Part shown: one piece after another, positions 1 through 10,717 of the stretch | How the letters are laid out: each line of letters opens with the position of its first letter | Numbering within the stretch: position 1 is the first letter of the stretch | Source: Talinum fruticosum | Taxonomy: Eukaryota; Streptophyta; Magnoliopsida; Caryophyllales; Talinaceae | DNA: 64,000 nt | Assembly: GCA_021018815.1 (NCBI GenBank) | Contig: JAITYX010000032.1 | Coordinates: forward strand, 6,661,501-6,725,500 | Direction: 5' to 3' | Translations under genes and position numbers: made by a program | The notes under the pieces: model-generated | Seen by the model: the letters and a program-made list of their open reading frames with translations, nothing else | Database searches by the model: none | Told to the model about the DNA's origin: nothing

Positions 1-371
1 CTGGAGGAGCAAGCATCGTATGACGCCTGGGATACCTGTGCCACCGTGTGTCCGGCGAAATTGAACACTGCAATTTTTCACATCCAAGGTCCCCAGTTAT
101 TAGTCATTAATTATGAGGGTTGATCTCAACTCTCAAAACATAAAAATTGAAGAGAAAAATATGAATATACACGTTACGCACCAAGAACATCGCCAACGCG
201 GAAGGTTTGGCGAGAAGCCCACTCAGAGTAGAAGGTGGAGGGTGAGGAGGGAGGAATATTCCAGCCAGTGGCGTCACCAACTGTGTGATCAACTGCAGAG
301 GAAACCCCGGCAAAAACTGCAGCCATTGTTACTGCCAACGCCAAAACACTCAATTTTCTGATTCCTGCCAT
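1..371 (-). CDS. Phytocyanin (cupredoxin) gene, 3' part cut by window edge
   Basis: This is the start of a secreted blue-copper-like protein. Exon 1 is 182-371 and exon 2 is 1-67 (continuing off the window), with a 114-bp intron (donor GTGCGT, acceptor TTGCAG) in phase 1. The start ATG at 371 begins a typical signal peptide (MAGIRKLSVLALAV...GVSSA), followed by the plastocyanin-like domain start TVGDATGW and ...FRVGDVL. Across the splice comes VFNFAGHTVAQV, whose His is the first copper ligand of the family. The later Cys, His and Met/Gln ligands lie outside the window, so copper binding cannot be judged. An upstream in-frame ATG at 458 gives a charged leader that would bury the signal peptide and is less likely. 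It is the first of three tandem relatives. Family role: extracellular or GPI-anchored electron carriers or cell-wall proteins. Confidence 0.88.
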
Positions 372-503
372 TTCAATTCGATGCTGATGATCCCTTTTGT
401 GCTCCTTCGTCTCCCCTGAGAAATGAATTCTTCTTCTCTTTCCCTGCCTTGGTTTCAAGCGGAAGAAGTTGATGGGTTTGGCTTTGGGGTTTATGGGGTT
501 TGG

Positions 504-512
504 TATTTATAG
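504..512 (-). promoter_or_regulatory. TATA box of the first phytocyanin gene
   Basis: The minus strand reads CTATAAATACC here, about 135 bp upstream of the ATG at 371, a plausible distance for a plant core promoter with a leader of about 100 nt. Confidence 0.6.
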
Positions 513-515
513 GCT

Positions 516-641
516 ATTACGTCAATTGTGAAGGCGCCTAAATGGGAACGAACGCAAAAACTTAGCCGTTAGATTTCTGCCACGTGTATTAGTAGGTAAG
601 GTTTTTGTTTTTTGTGAGCCGTTGGATTAGAGTCAAGTCAA
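516..641 (-). promoter_or_regulatory. Cluster of stress-type cis motifs (TGACGT, G-box, W-boxes)
   Basis: Directly upstream of the TATA box are TGACGT (516-525, bZIP/as-1 type core), a palindromic G-box CACGTG (581-586, in the ABRE-like context GCCACGTGT) and two overlapping W-box cores TTGAC (631-641). Motif presence is seen; a role in stress or ABA response is inferred only from known binding specificities. Confidence 0.4.
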
Positions 642-1621
642 CCATTGCAGTATGTTGTTTTAAAAAAATTTTTTAAAAAAAAGAAAAGGTGCCTAAAAAC
701 ACAAAGGCCAATGAAATGAGATTTGAACCCATATTTTAATTACTAATGTTCAACCGAATAATATGACTAATAAATAAAAATGCATATAAAGATTGAATGT
801 TATAAAGCATCTCTAGTTTAAACTCTCATAGTACGTGTTAAGAGATGATAGGACGAAATTTAAAAAATAAGGAATTTTATGGGCTAAACGTAATGGTATT
901 GCACTTAGAAGTATAAGTTCTCAGTACATATAAGAATTTGTATGAATTTTGAATTTAATTTCTTCTTTTAATATTTAGAAAAAAAAGCTACTCTAACCGA
1001 AGACAATGCAATTTATTTAAAAGAGGTTATAGATTCAGTAATCATATGACCATTTCATAATCTTACGAGTTATAAAAATAGTGTATACGTACGAGTCGAG
1101 GTTAGGAGGATAGTTGTCCTTAATTATGAGTACTTCGTAACCTTATAATTATATGGTAAAAAATGGACTTACAAATCATACTTTTCTGATATATTTATGC
1201 ATCTTATGCTCAAGAAAAATTATTTGGAGATCTCTAGGTTTCATATTCAAGTTTGATGAACAAAAATGGAATTTGATTCTTTTTCATTTTGGTTTTTAAT
1301 TTGTGTGGGTTTAGTAGAAGAAGCACTCGGATTTTAATTTGGGTCTCAATTTCCACTAATCATTTTGGACTTTGTCTCTTTTTTAGGCGTTTACTAGTCG
1401 TCCTCTGAGCCATCCTCTTATGAAAATTTTTATCATTTCCCTATTCTTTTTGTCTCCATTCAATCATTTGTTTCAATTGTCTACGTTAAATTGCAGTTGA
1501 CAATCGGTGTCTTTTTAAATTTAGTCTCCTACAAAATCAGTCTTTTTATAATAAATCCGTTACATTAAATTCCACCCCCTAAACATCTCATAAGGTGGGA
1601 CTTTTGCGACATACTTTTATT
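642..1621. other. Intergenic spacer, nothing recognised
   Basis: AT-rich DNA between the first and second phytocyanin genes. I see no coding potential, tRNA or clear transposon. The last part (about 1300-1620) probably includes the 3' UTR of the next gene on the minus strand. Confidence 0.5.
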
Positions 1622-3333
1622 CTAGAAGACAAAAACACATAATAACCCAACAATTACACTAAACGCCAAGCAAGTATAGCCAAAGGGGGAAGGAGCCGAA
1701 TTGCCAGGTGGCGGTGGCCCTGGTGGAGGAGAGATGGAAGTGTTTCCAGTAGTAGCTGGAGCTGAGAATTGATCATTCACTCCCGGGGTGGCAGCCGGGG
1801 CAATAGAGGGCGGCTGCGATGGTGGTGGCAAGTGGTTGAGGACTTTAATGGCCAATTTGAGGCCATTTTCACAGTCATTGTTGAGGGTAGAAATGAAGAA
1901 TCTTTTGCCCCTTTTTGGCAAGGGTATTGTCACAGGGGAATGATTGTGAATGGAGGATATTGGAGAGCTTTTGTTGCACTTGTTATAGGCCTCCTTTGTT
2001 ACTTCTGCTACATTGTGGATCCCATTATTGAAATTGAACACTGCAAAATAAATTAGTTTTAGAAAATTAAATATTATGTCAAATAAATGTCCTAATGATT
2101 TGTATAGCATTAGTATTTTTATTGTGTTTGGTAGAAGAAAATGAATTTGTAGATATATTTTTTTAGGAGAATATTAATTTATAATAAAATAGTTGGTACT
2201 CATAATATTAGAAATTATTTTTAAAGACATTGTTCATGTCATATGCTCAAAAATTTGAGAAAAATTTGAGAAATATTTTCCTCAATGAATCGATTTCTAT
2301 CTTAAAATTCATCCACCCTACATAACATGAATTTGTCCCTCTCAGAAAAGCTATTTTCATCTAAGTTTAGGAATAAAACTATCTCATGTTTGAATTAAAA
2401 ACCAGGTCAAATTAGGACATGGGTTTTTTATTTGTGTCCAAGTTTTGTGAATCAGTTCAAATTCGGACAAAAGCACATCATTTGCTCCTCAATTTTATGA
2501 AATGGGCCTAAATTATAGGTTTATATATGTTTCTATCCGGATATGAATTTGAGCAATTGAACAATTGAACATAAATAAAAACAAATTAATCGCAAAATAA
2601 TATCATATAGTTGGGTTCACTTAGCACCGGTGAAAATTCCAATCCGATTGAATTCGGGTTAAACAAATCGGGGTAATAGGCCTAAATTATACATTTATAT
2701 ATGTTTCAATCCGGACATGAATTTGAGCAATCGGACAATTGAACACAAATACGGACAAAATAACTCCAAATAATAAATATAAATGGATCTGGATATCATA
2801 TAGTTGGGTCCACTTATCGCTGGAGAAAATTCGGGTCTAGGTCGAATTCGGGTCGGACAAATCGGTTAATTTTTTAAATTTTGAACAAAACATTTTGTCC
2901 GATATCCTTTTCGGGACGGATAAGCTCTAAATTCCGATTAAAATCGGGTTCGAATAACATAAATAGGAAAAAACTTATGTCCGTTCGTACAAATAATTTA
3001 TGACAGATCCGATTTTTCCAAATCGGATGAAATTTTGCCAGCGCTAGGTACACTCATGACGAGCTGTCTGGATCTATGATTGAGATAGGGACAAAGTGAA
3101 AACGAAAATGATGTATAAATGAGGGAGAATGGGAGGAGAGAGGATACCTAAAAGATCTCCTTTAGCAAAGAGATGGGAGGAAGCCCAGAGAGCATAAGTA
3201 TTGAGAGTAGGAGGTTCCACCCACTTCAACCCATCTCCTACTTCGTATGTTCTTCCCTCTGTTTCTGCCCAGAAACCTAACACTAATAATGCTGCTCCTA
3301 CCATTCGAATTCTCACTGAAACTGAAACTACAT

Positions 3334-3337
<4 letters not shown>
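1622..3337 (-). CDS. Early-nodulin-like phytocyanin with lost copper ligands
   Basis: Exon 1 is 3148-3337 and exon 2 is 1622-2040, separated by a 1107-bp phase-1 intron at the same codon as in both neighbours. The start gives MNVVSVSVRIRM followed by a hydrophobic signal peptide; the second Met (residue 12) is an alternative start. The cupredoxin domain follows (TYEVGDGLKW, VFNFNNGIHNVAEV). The first ligand His is present, but the loop that is normally C-x5-H-C-x3-M/Q reads STLNNDCENGL. So Cys became Ser, His became Asp and Met/Gln became Leu, while the structural disulphide Cys stays. It should therefore not bind type-1 copper, as in early-nodulin-like proteins. A Pro/Ser-rich arabinogalactan-like stretch (SISPPPGPPPPGNSAPSP) and a hydrophobic C-terminus suggest a GPI-anchored cell-surface protein. 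Both exons are intact. Confidence 0.9.
2506..2870. repeat. Two-unit tandem repeat (about 172 bp) inside the phytocyanin intron
   Basis: A unit beginning GGCCTAAATTATA at about 2507 recurs at about 2679, keeping the blocks TTTATATATGTTTC, GGACATGAATTTGAGCAAT, ATATCATATAGTTGGGT and TTCGGGT...ACAAATCGG in the same order. The units differ by point changes and small indels. It lies wholly within the intron of the early-nodulin-like gene. Confidence 0.7.

Positions 3338-3372
<35 letters not shown>
3338..3372. repeat. (TC)n microsatellite in the 5' UTR
   Basis: A pure TC run of about 35 bp directly abuts the start codon of the early-nodulin-like gene, so the mRNA leader is GA-rich right up to the ATG. 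Such runs vary in length between individuals. Confidence 0.9.
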
Positions 3373-3375
<3 letters not shown>

Positions 3376-5109
3376 TCTTATGATTCTGATGGGAAGACAT
3401 GATTGAAGCACAAGAAGTCATAAGTATGACCAACAATTGTTAATTCAATGTCAAATTAATCAAGTTTGGTCATATGAGTAATATGTAAGAAATTTACAAG
3501 TTGACTAGTGGAATTCTTTTAATCTAAGCAAGAATATTATCTTAACTGAAACAATAGTTTTGTGGGTGTCGGTTAGCTTAATTAATAAAATTTTTAAAAG
3601 TTATTATAAATGATTTGAGTTTGAATCCAATCTATATCGACTTTTATGTCTCATTTACACAAAAATAAAATGGCTGAAAAATATAAACTTATTTGATGTG
3701 GATATAAACTATCTCAATTAAATGGTATCATAAAAATTTTGTTAACTTTGAGTACAAAAATTATCCGCTCACAAAATCTAGGCCAAAATGGATTGAGATC
3801 CTTTATAATTCTAAGAGAGAATTGTAATCTTACAGTCTCCCGATTTAAGGCTTTAAGAATTTTGTGGATATTTCTTTTCTTTTTCACTACCAATGGTAAA
3901 TTCAAGTTCAGTAATAACTAAGTTATATGTTAGACTACAATGACACGGTTCCTCCTCCAACCTTAGAGAAACTTAATTCGATCAAAATACTCAAAGTTGG
4001 ACAGAACTCTTCTTTCATAGATTATCTTCGGTTATAAAACTTAAATTTAAAATATTATTTAAAAAGAATAAATTTAATCATTTAAATGGATCTTTATTGA
4101 TACATAGACTGATAAATAATTAATTATATCGTATGTTATTTGATAATTACTCCATGAAACGAAGTCAACGGTTTATGCTCTGAACTCGTCTCTTGGGGGA
4201 GAGAATGCCACATTTAAGAACACATAATTACAATATTTTTTATCATCATAATTACAATATTTAACAACACCAATCAACTCAAATCTTGGATGTTCATCTG
4301 ATATGAAATGATCAACATGGAAAATGATAGGTATGATCATCGATGTTGAATTGATGCATTGTAATTAGATGGAAAATATTATAATAAAAATAAAAAAATT
4401 TAACAATAATTTTTAAAAAGAACCAATCATAATATGTTAGTATATATATTTCTTATTGATCCGAATATAATATATCTCTATACTGACAGTTTATATTTAT
4501 GTTATATATAAAGTTAACATTTTTCTATGGCTGTATAATTTGTAGTCAGTCTATTTTATCGTTTCTTAATTACAAGTTACAGGGGTAAATTTGTGTTATA
4601 TGATTCTCACAATTTCTTTATCAAAATGTCTTTTATGCATCTGTCTATGAGTATCTGTTCCTCACCATATATTAACAAATGATTGAACGAACGAAAAAAT
4701 AGAGGGATTTTGTGGGCTAATCTCTATTTCTCTCTTCTAATAGTATATACTCTCAGGAACATTTAAGAATTTGCATTTCTCATATCGCCAACTGTTTCTC
4801 AATTCTGATGTCTCTCACTCCTCATTCCCTAACCCCTTCTCTAACCTGCACCCTAAATAAAAACCAAAGTCAATAAAAAAACATAGATGAAACCGATTGA
4901 GTTTACAAATAGAAAGAAATGGGATTACCACTGAAATAATGTGTATAACAAAGTACGAAGAGGCAGCACTCGACAAAACTGAAATATTGTGCACAAAACG
5001 TTGGAATCAATGAAGAGAATACAATGCACACACTCTGATGAAATCAAAATAGGACAGACAGTATATGAAAAGGAAAAGATTACATATGTAATGTACTATT
5101 GTTGCTCGA
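3373..5109. other. Intergenic spacer between second and third phytocyanin genes
   Basis: AT-rich with no supported gene; the short open frames here have no recognisable homology or codon pattern. The right end (about 4900-5109) is probably 3' UTR of the minus-strand phytocyanin that follows. Confidence 0.5.
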
Positions 5110-6477
5110 TTAATAGTATCCGAGAGTCAAAACAAGGGCCACAAAGGAAAGAGAGAAGGTTGTCAAGGTAAGAGCCACTGGCTTCGGAGCTGCGCCCTTG
5201 TCAAGAGCAGCCTCGGGAGAAGGCTGCGAGTCAGCAGGAGGTAATGCCGTGGCACTGGCAGCAGTCACATTGATGGCGAGCTTCTGACCGCCTGGGCAGT
5301 GGGAAGGAATGGTGCAGAAGAAGAATAATTCGCCTTCGGTTGTAAGGGGGATCTTAACTGGGCTTTCTTTGAAAATCTTGGCATCCTTAGCATCACAATT
5401 GTCATATTCATCCTTTGATGTTACCACGGCCACGGTGTGAGTACCCAAAAAGTTGAACACTGCAAATATGCATACATGAAAGTGGGTTATGTAATGGCAT
5501 TTTAACTAAATGAATGTAGGCATAAGGTAAAATGACCTGAACCTGATTACCAGCCTGAATCAAAAGATCCACAAGCCGATCTGATTAAAACGGGTGATCC
5601 GGTTTTGGCCTGTACCTAAGTAAACCCGAGCTCACCTGATATTGGTCTGACCCTGCCTATAATATCAATAACCAATCGGATTCTAACTAGACAGGGAAAA
5701 TGGGTCATTCGATTCGGTTTCGAGTGAAGTTAACTTTGGTTTAGGTCATATTTCAATTCAGGGCATTTTTTATTTGGGTTGTCTTTGGCTTTACTGATGT
5801 TTAGTTCAATAAACTTGTCTTGTAAAGAAAAAGCAACTTTGGTGGAAATGTTTTGTTCTGTTCGGGCCATTTTAGGTCCACTTCGGGTTAGCTATTTCAA
5901 GTATGAATTTGGGTCATTTGTTTTGGGACACTTTTACAAGGTCTAATTCTAACTAGCGTGATAATGTTCATTCCAATAAACATCACTGACTTGACTTAAC
6001 ATGGGATTCACCCAATGCTAACCTACTCCAACATTCACCTAGCTTAAAACATCACATAGATATCGCAGTCATCCAAACCTGAATGATGACCCAACCCGAT
6101 TTAATCAGTTTGACTTTAGTTCGAAGGATGAACCTATCTTTAAGTCTTAACTGAACAAGAAAAGGACATGACCTAACCTGAATGAGCGTTTGCCATGCCC
6201 AAAACTAAAATGGGAACAAGTGATGAAACAAATATAAGGGGATGACCAGAAATTAATTTACGTTAAATGCAACTATTTACATACCTACAATGTCGCCCAC
6301 AGCAAAGGTCTGGTTGGCTGCCCAGGTTGAATAGAAATTAAGGGACGATGGGACTCTCCATCCATTGTCATCTCCGACTGTCAAAGTTTTCGCAGCTGTG
6401 CCCTTCACCAGCATTAGCATCATCACTGCTGCGGCAGCGACCACCTCCATGTTCTTGATCATTCCTCCTCTAGCCAT
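5110..6477 (-). CDS. Stellacyanin-type phytocyanin, probably GPI-anchored
   Basis: Exon 1 is 6285-6477 and exon 2 is 5110-5459, with an 825-bp phase-1 intron. I choose the ATG at 6477 (MARGGMIKNMEVV, then a hydrophobic signal peptide ending near GTAA). The upstream in-frame ATG at 6534 touches the TATA box and so should not be transcribed. The mature protein begins KTLTVGDDNGW and shows all copper ligands: His in GTHTVAVV and the loop CTIPSHCPGGQ, giving Cys, His and an axial Gln. Gln instead of Met is the stellacyanin hallmark and lowers redox potential in that family. A short Pro/Ala spacer and a hydrophobic C-terminal tail (LTTFSLSFVALVLTLGYY) predict GPI anchoring. Expected role: single-electron carrier at the cell surface. 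The coding frame is intact. Confidence 0.92.
5700..5890. repeat. Dispersed repeat, copy 1 (in phytocyanin intron)
   Basis: This stretch has words shared with two other places in the window, 29935-30160 and 63810-64000. Examples are TTTAG/CTTCAATAAA followed by CTTGTCTTG(T/C)AAAGAAAAA and AACTTTGG, and blocks such as GGTCATTCGATTCGGTTTCG. It may be a fragment of an unclassified retroelement or SINE; the family is not identified. Confidence 0.4.
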
Positions 6478-6534
6478 TTTCTGTCTCTTCCTTTCTCTGT
6501 CTAGACGATCTCTTCCCTTTTTCTCAGTTGCCAA

Positions 6535-6546
6535 TTATTTATATAT
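6535..6546 (-). promoter_or_regulatory. TATA box of the stellacyanin-type gene
   Basis: The minus strand reads GGATATATAAATAATTGG about 60 bp upstream of the chosen ATG. Transcription should begin about 25-30 nt downstream, near 6510, which excludes the ATG at 6534 as the start codon. Confidence 0.65.
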
Positions 6547-8348
6547 CCAATCTGATAGTATAGAGGAGATATGATCCCCATGTACAACAAAGTTATTGGC
6601 CCTCCACCACTTTAGACTTGGTTAAAGACAAGATGTTTTGGATGACTGGATCATTTCTTTGCATACAGCAATAAGCTTTAATTTACTACCACTTGACCAC
6701 TCATTAAAATAAAAATTCGGGTCAAATAACCCTTAACCCAAAATAATTAGTGTATTATAACTATTTTATAGCATGAAAAATCTTTACTTCGTCCTCTATT
6801 ACTTATAATAAAATTACCCATCTCCCTCACCAGTTCCCCCGCCCCCTTCTTCCCAAAAATACAAATAAAAATAAACAAGAAGCTTGTCACAGATTCCAAA
6901 TGAAATACAACCAGCAATATTTAATAAAACATGAAAATTCTTCCTTCTTAAAAGAACACACTTGATAAGCTTATTGGAAGAATTGAGAACATATGCTAAC
7001 CAGAGCCGAAATCAAAATGACCTGAACCTCCACCAATCTGATTCCAACCCAATAGTCCATCAACTGTTCCAACTTCCAACCCCAACAACTTGTTTGCTGA
7101 GTTTTAGTCACAAAATCCACCTCAGATGGGTGCACTACTAGAAAGAGGAAAAATTGACAGACGAACTAGCAGTCAATAAAATTGTGCAAAGAAGAAAGGG
7201 GATTTTATTTGGAAACACAAAATGATATATTGCTGAATTTTATTAAAACTATCAGCATTTATCTCACAAGCATGTCTATAGTGGCAAAAATAATCTGTTG
7301 ATGCAGGAAAACATGACCAAGCATGTCTTTGTATCGGCACAACAGATAACTAGTAACAATCAAGTATACCGGCTACCTATTTAACTGCTGCTACTTTTCA
7401 TGATCTTAACAGCAGGAAGAGTATCATTGTTGATGTTGTGAGTATGACAGAGTAGGGCATCGTCCAACCTTGAACTCCAATATTCTGTTCATCATTGTAA
7501 AACAGCAATCAGGGGCAAGTTTGCTAATGGGTAATACCAATCTCATCAATCGCAAATCTGGATTTTAATGGTTGAACACACATTATCATACTTCAGGTCA
7601 TCAACATATTAGAATGTATCTCGGGGATAAGTGTTCATAGGTCATACATCATAACACCCCCCTGCACTGCAATTCTGATATCTACCCTGTTTCAAGGTAT
7701 TTTTGTTCAACAAATGGGTAGAGAGGCTCAAGATATCTAGATCTCCAATTTTTTCTTTCATGTTCACAAGTAATGTATACGGTTCAAAAAGAACATCCCT
7801 TTCTACAATTAAAACATTCCATGCGTCTGAAACCACCCCCACCCTCTTAAAAAAAAAAAAAAAGAAAAAAGAACAGGGACTGGCACAGAGCGTCTCTAGG
7901 TAGAACTCAAAGCTGTGGGGTAGGTTTGATTTATTCACAAGTTATAACCAAGGGCCCAATGGAGTCCAAAAGAGTAGCCACAAACATTAGAGATCAAAAC
8001 ATGCTACTAGTTTGCAAACCACCTCTCCCTCAAATCCAAAGTTAGGATAATAGGCTATGCATGCCTCTGTATTTCTTTAGTCAAACAACCTCTCTTTAGA
8101 TTACAGATCTTGTATGATAACGGAATATGATCCTTCTATGAATCTATATTACTTAGGCCTCCTCTGAAGAGAGATAACAGGCTTTCTCATCATCTCCCTA
8201 TCGAAGATGTTAAAGGAATCAAACACAGGGTACAATCACAAAAGCTTTGCTAACCAAATCAACCTCTAGCAATCTGAACAGAGTAACTAGAACCAAAAAT
8301 CTCTTTTAACTATTGCATCATTTGAAACTTGAGAGAACAATGTGACAT
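6547..8348. other. Spacer and probable 3' UTR of the glucanase gene
   Basis: No independent gene is supported. A possible alternative last exon of the glucanase lies near 7674 on the minus strand (acceptor GAATTGCAG, then a short frame of about ten codons to a stop near 7640). The remainder is AT-rich non-coding sequence with an A-rich run at 7851-7869. Confidence 0.4.
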
Positions 8349-10298
8349 TCAATAAAACAAGAAGATCACAAAGTGGACAACCAGTTGAATTAAAGCCGAC
8401 AAATATAAACCAGCAGTGTGAAAAGAACTGCATACCTTTATTGATAAAAATGATGAGGTTGCAGCTGATGACTGAAATGCAGGAAGCCCAACATCATATG
8501 AAATGGTTCCATCAGGTTTCCAAAGCCCAAAATTCTTCTCAGAAGAAGGCCCCGGTTTCATATCCTCATTGAATATCGCAAAGACATAAGCTTTAAGCAT
8601 AATTTTTGGCCTTAAAGGAGTGCCCTTTCTCAAAGCTAGCCTTTTACGCAAATTGTAATTGTAGGTCCTTGCATTTTCCATCGTAGCAGCAGCCTCACTT
8701 TGATCTCCATGAGATGCCCAACCTGTCTCAGTAACTATCACCTCCATATTTTTAAAACCAGCATCTTCCAGAGCAGCATACGCTGCATCAATCTCAGCAT
8801 CAAGAAGATTGTCATAATGAAGGTTTGTTTGGGGATCCACAATGCCTGAATTTTCCTGAAAAAGTGCATAACTTATGTTGATGTGGTCTGGATCACTCAT
8901 GTAGGTCAGAAAAGGATAAGCATTTAAACAAAAAGGAGATCCAATCTCCTGAAAGAACTGCAAAAGTGGCTTCATGTATTGCATAAAGTTATCTCTGAAA
9001 GTACAATTGGATGGAGGGTAAGAGTTATCAAAAACACCAAAATGATGGGCTGTGGTTATTTGGATTTTATCTTCGAGGTGAAGACTTTTCGTAGCATTAT
9101 AAATATTTTTCACAGCACCCAAAAGACTTCCCCACAGGTCAGGATCACTTTGCCCCAAAACTTCATTTCCAATGGCAATGCCCACAATACGAGTCTGGGG
9201 ATAGAAGTATTGAATATTGTCTCTAACCCAATTCATCGCATGGTCTGCATTGGCACTCATGTCTTTGAGGTACTCATTAGGAAGTCCAACAACTAACTCA
9301 AGCCCACTTCCACTAAATGCTTGAAGCACATCGTGATCAAAATCAAATATTCTAACATTCCTTATTTTAGCCGCTTTCATAAGCTTCACCACTTTCTCTG
9401 GTGGAAGGATGTTATCCGCAATTCTTCCATAATTTATGCCATAAGTTCCGGTGAATGCAGCTGCCAAAGGCGCTAAATAAAAGGGCACAAGTAGCCAAGT
9501 CAAGAATGGGTGTCAAACTACTACCATACAGTATAACAATAGAAGATTTGCACTCTTACGTATGTAAAAGACACTAGTTAGTTCATCTACAGCATATTTC
9601 AACATTTTAATCAAGCACTTAGTCCTCAATTAAGATTAACAACAATAGCCAATATCTGAGCATCTCACAAATCAATAGATTCAACAAAACGGAGGGATTC
9701 CGAAAACTGTTCTAAGCAAGAAACAAGGGAAATAACTAGTTTGAAGGAGTAAATCCTAATCCACTTCATATATATAACTATACAAGTATGCATTTGAAGG
9801 GCATATCAAGGTGAGGCAGAGGAACTAATTTCTTCAAATCTGGGTCATCAAAACTTGAAATCTTCACTTAAGCATCGTACAGAATTTGAGTTAATTGAGA
9901 ACAAAGATAGTGGAATTATCACTGCTACCCCAAAGTGCTTTTCCTATCCAAACACATAGACGCAAGAGCTGAGCTCAACCAATTGTCAAGCAACTTTTAC
10001 TTTAATCCAGAATTCCAACTAAAAACCAATCATGGAAGCTGATGCCAAACCACCCCCACCTCTAACCACATTCAAAAAATCACAAACCACCACCTCCCCC
10101 CAAAAAAAGAAGGAAAATGATACCATTGGAGATTACAAAATTGAATTACCAACTTGAAAATAAATAAAATTGAACTTAACAAATAAAACAGCCAAAGAAC
10201 AAAAAATAGAATAAAGAAAGGAAAGTATTACCAAATTGGGAGAAGAAGATCAAGAACATTGAAGAAACCAATCGGCAGAATCTCACTACTTCGGCCAT
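8349..10298 (-). CDS. Glucan endo-1,3-beta-glucosidase (GH17)
   Basis: Exon 1 (10232-10298) encodes a signal peptide (MAEVVRFCRLVSSMFLIFF...). After a 759-bp phase-1 intron, exon 2 (8349-9472) encodes the whole GH17 barrel from GTYGINYGRIADN onward, about 396 residues in all. The acid/base Glu is in IAIGNEVL (about residue 126) and the nucleophile Glu in VIVTETGWAS (about residue 271); FGLWKPDGTISYD is the usual C-terminal strand. No X8 domain is present. The enzyme would cleave beta-1,3-glucan (callose) in the wall. Family members of similar length (BG11/BG14 type) end in a GPI signal, and the tail here is hydrophobic (LIQLVVHFVIFLFY). However, a good donor (AAAG|GTATGC, near 8436) lies just before this tail, so the tail may be retained intron. 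The acceptor of exon 2 may also shift 12 nt in frame. Confidence 0.9.
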
Positions 10299-10708
10299 CG
10301 ACGAAGCTCCAAAGCCCACCAAATTTGAGCTCTGAAACCCCCAATTCGAAGAGAAAAATCAAAACTTTAAGCCCAAATTTCCACTAAAAATCTTTTCACA
10401 TATGCTATGAAAAAGATCCCTGTACAGAAGAGAAATCAACTCAACTTGAAGTTGAAAACCTCATAAAAGGGTAATTGAGGATATGCCCGTCAAACCCAAT
10501 CTCTCAACTCTTGGTTTCTTCCTCAAAATGCAAAAAATCAAGCAATAAGCTTGCAGAATATCTCAGCTTCTCTTTCTTTCTTTCTTTTCTTTCCCACTAG
10601 CAAGGTATACCAGAGTCGTTTTCTCTCTCCTACAGGAGTGATTCTCCCATGGGCTGAATGTGGAAGAATCAAAGAGAAAAAGGGAAGCCAATTGGTAGAA
10701 AGTGGGGC

Positions 10709-10717
10709 TATTTATAA
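10709..10717 (-). promoter_or_regulatory. TATA box of the GH17 gene
   Basis: The minus strand reads CCTTATAAATAGCCCC here. A transcript starting near 10680 would have a 5' UTR of nearly 400 nt, with pyrimidine/purine-rich segments, before the ATG at 10298. Confidence 0.5.

Noticed and set aside
4960..4980. Partial match to a miR408 target site (GAAGAGGCAG) near a phytocyanin, a known miR408 target family
   Set aside because: It is on the strand opposite to the gene, covers only about ten bases and lies outside the coding region.
6478..6534. Upstream in-frame start codon of the stellacyanin-type gene
   Set aside because: It abuts the TATA box, so it should precede the transcription start; the added residues are highly charged and would spoil the signal peptide.
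7642..7938. Minus-strand frame of 98 codons below the glucanase gene
   Set aside because: Contains a poly-Phe run from an A tract and no family signature; only its last few codons may serve as an alternative glucanase exon.
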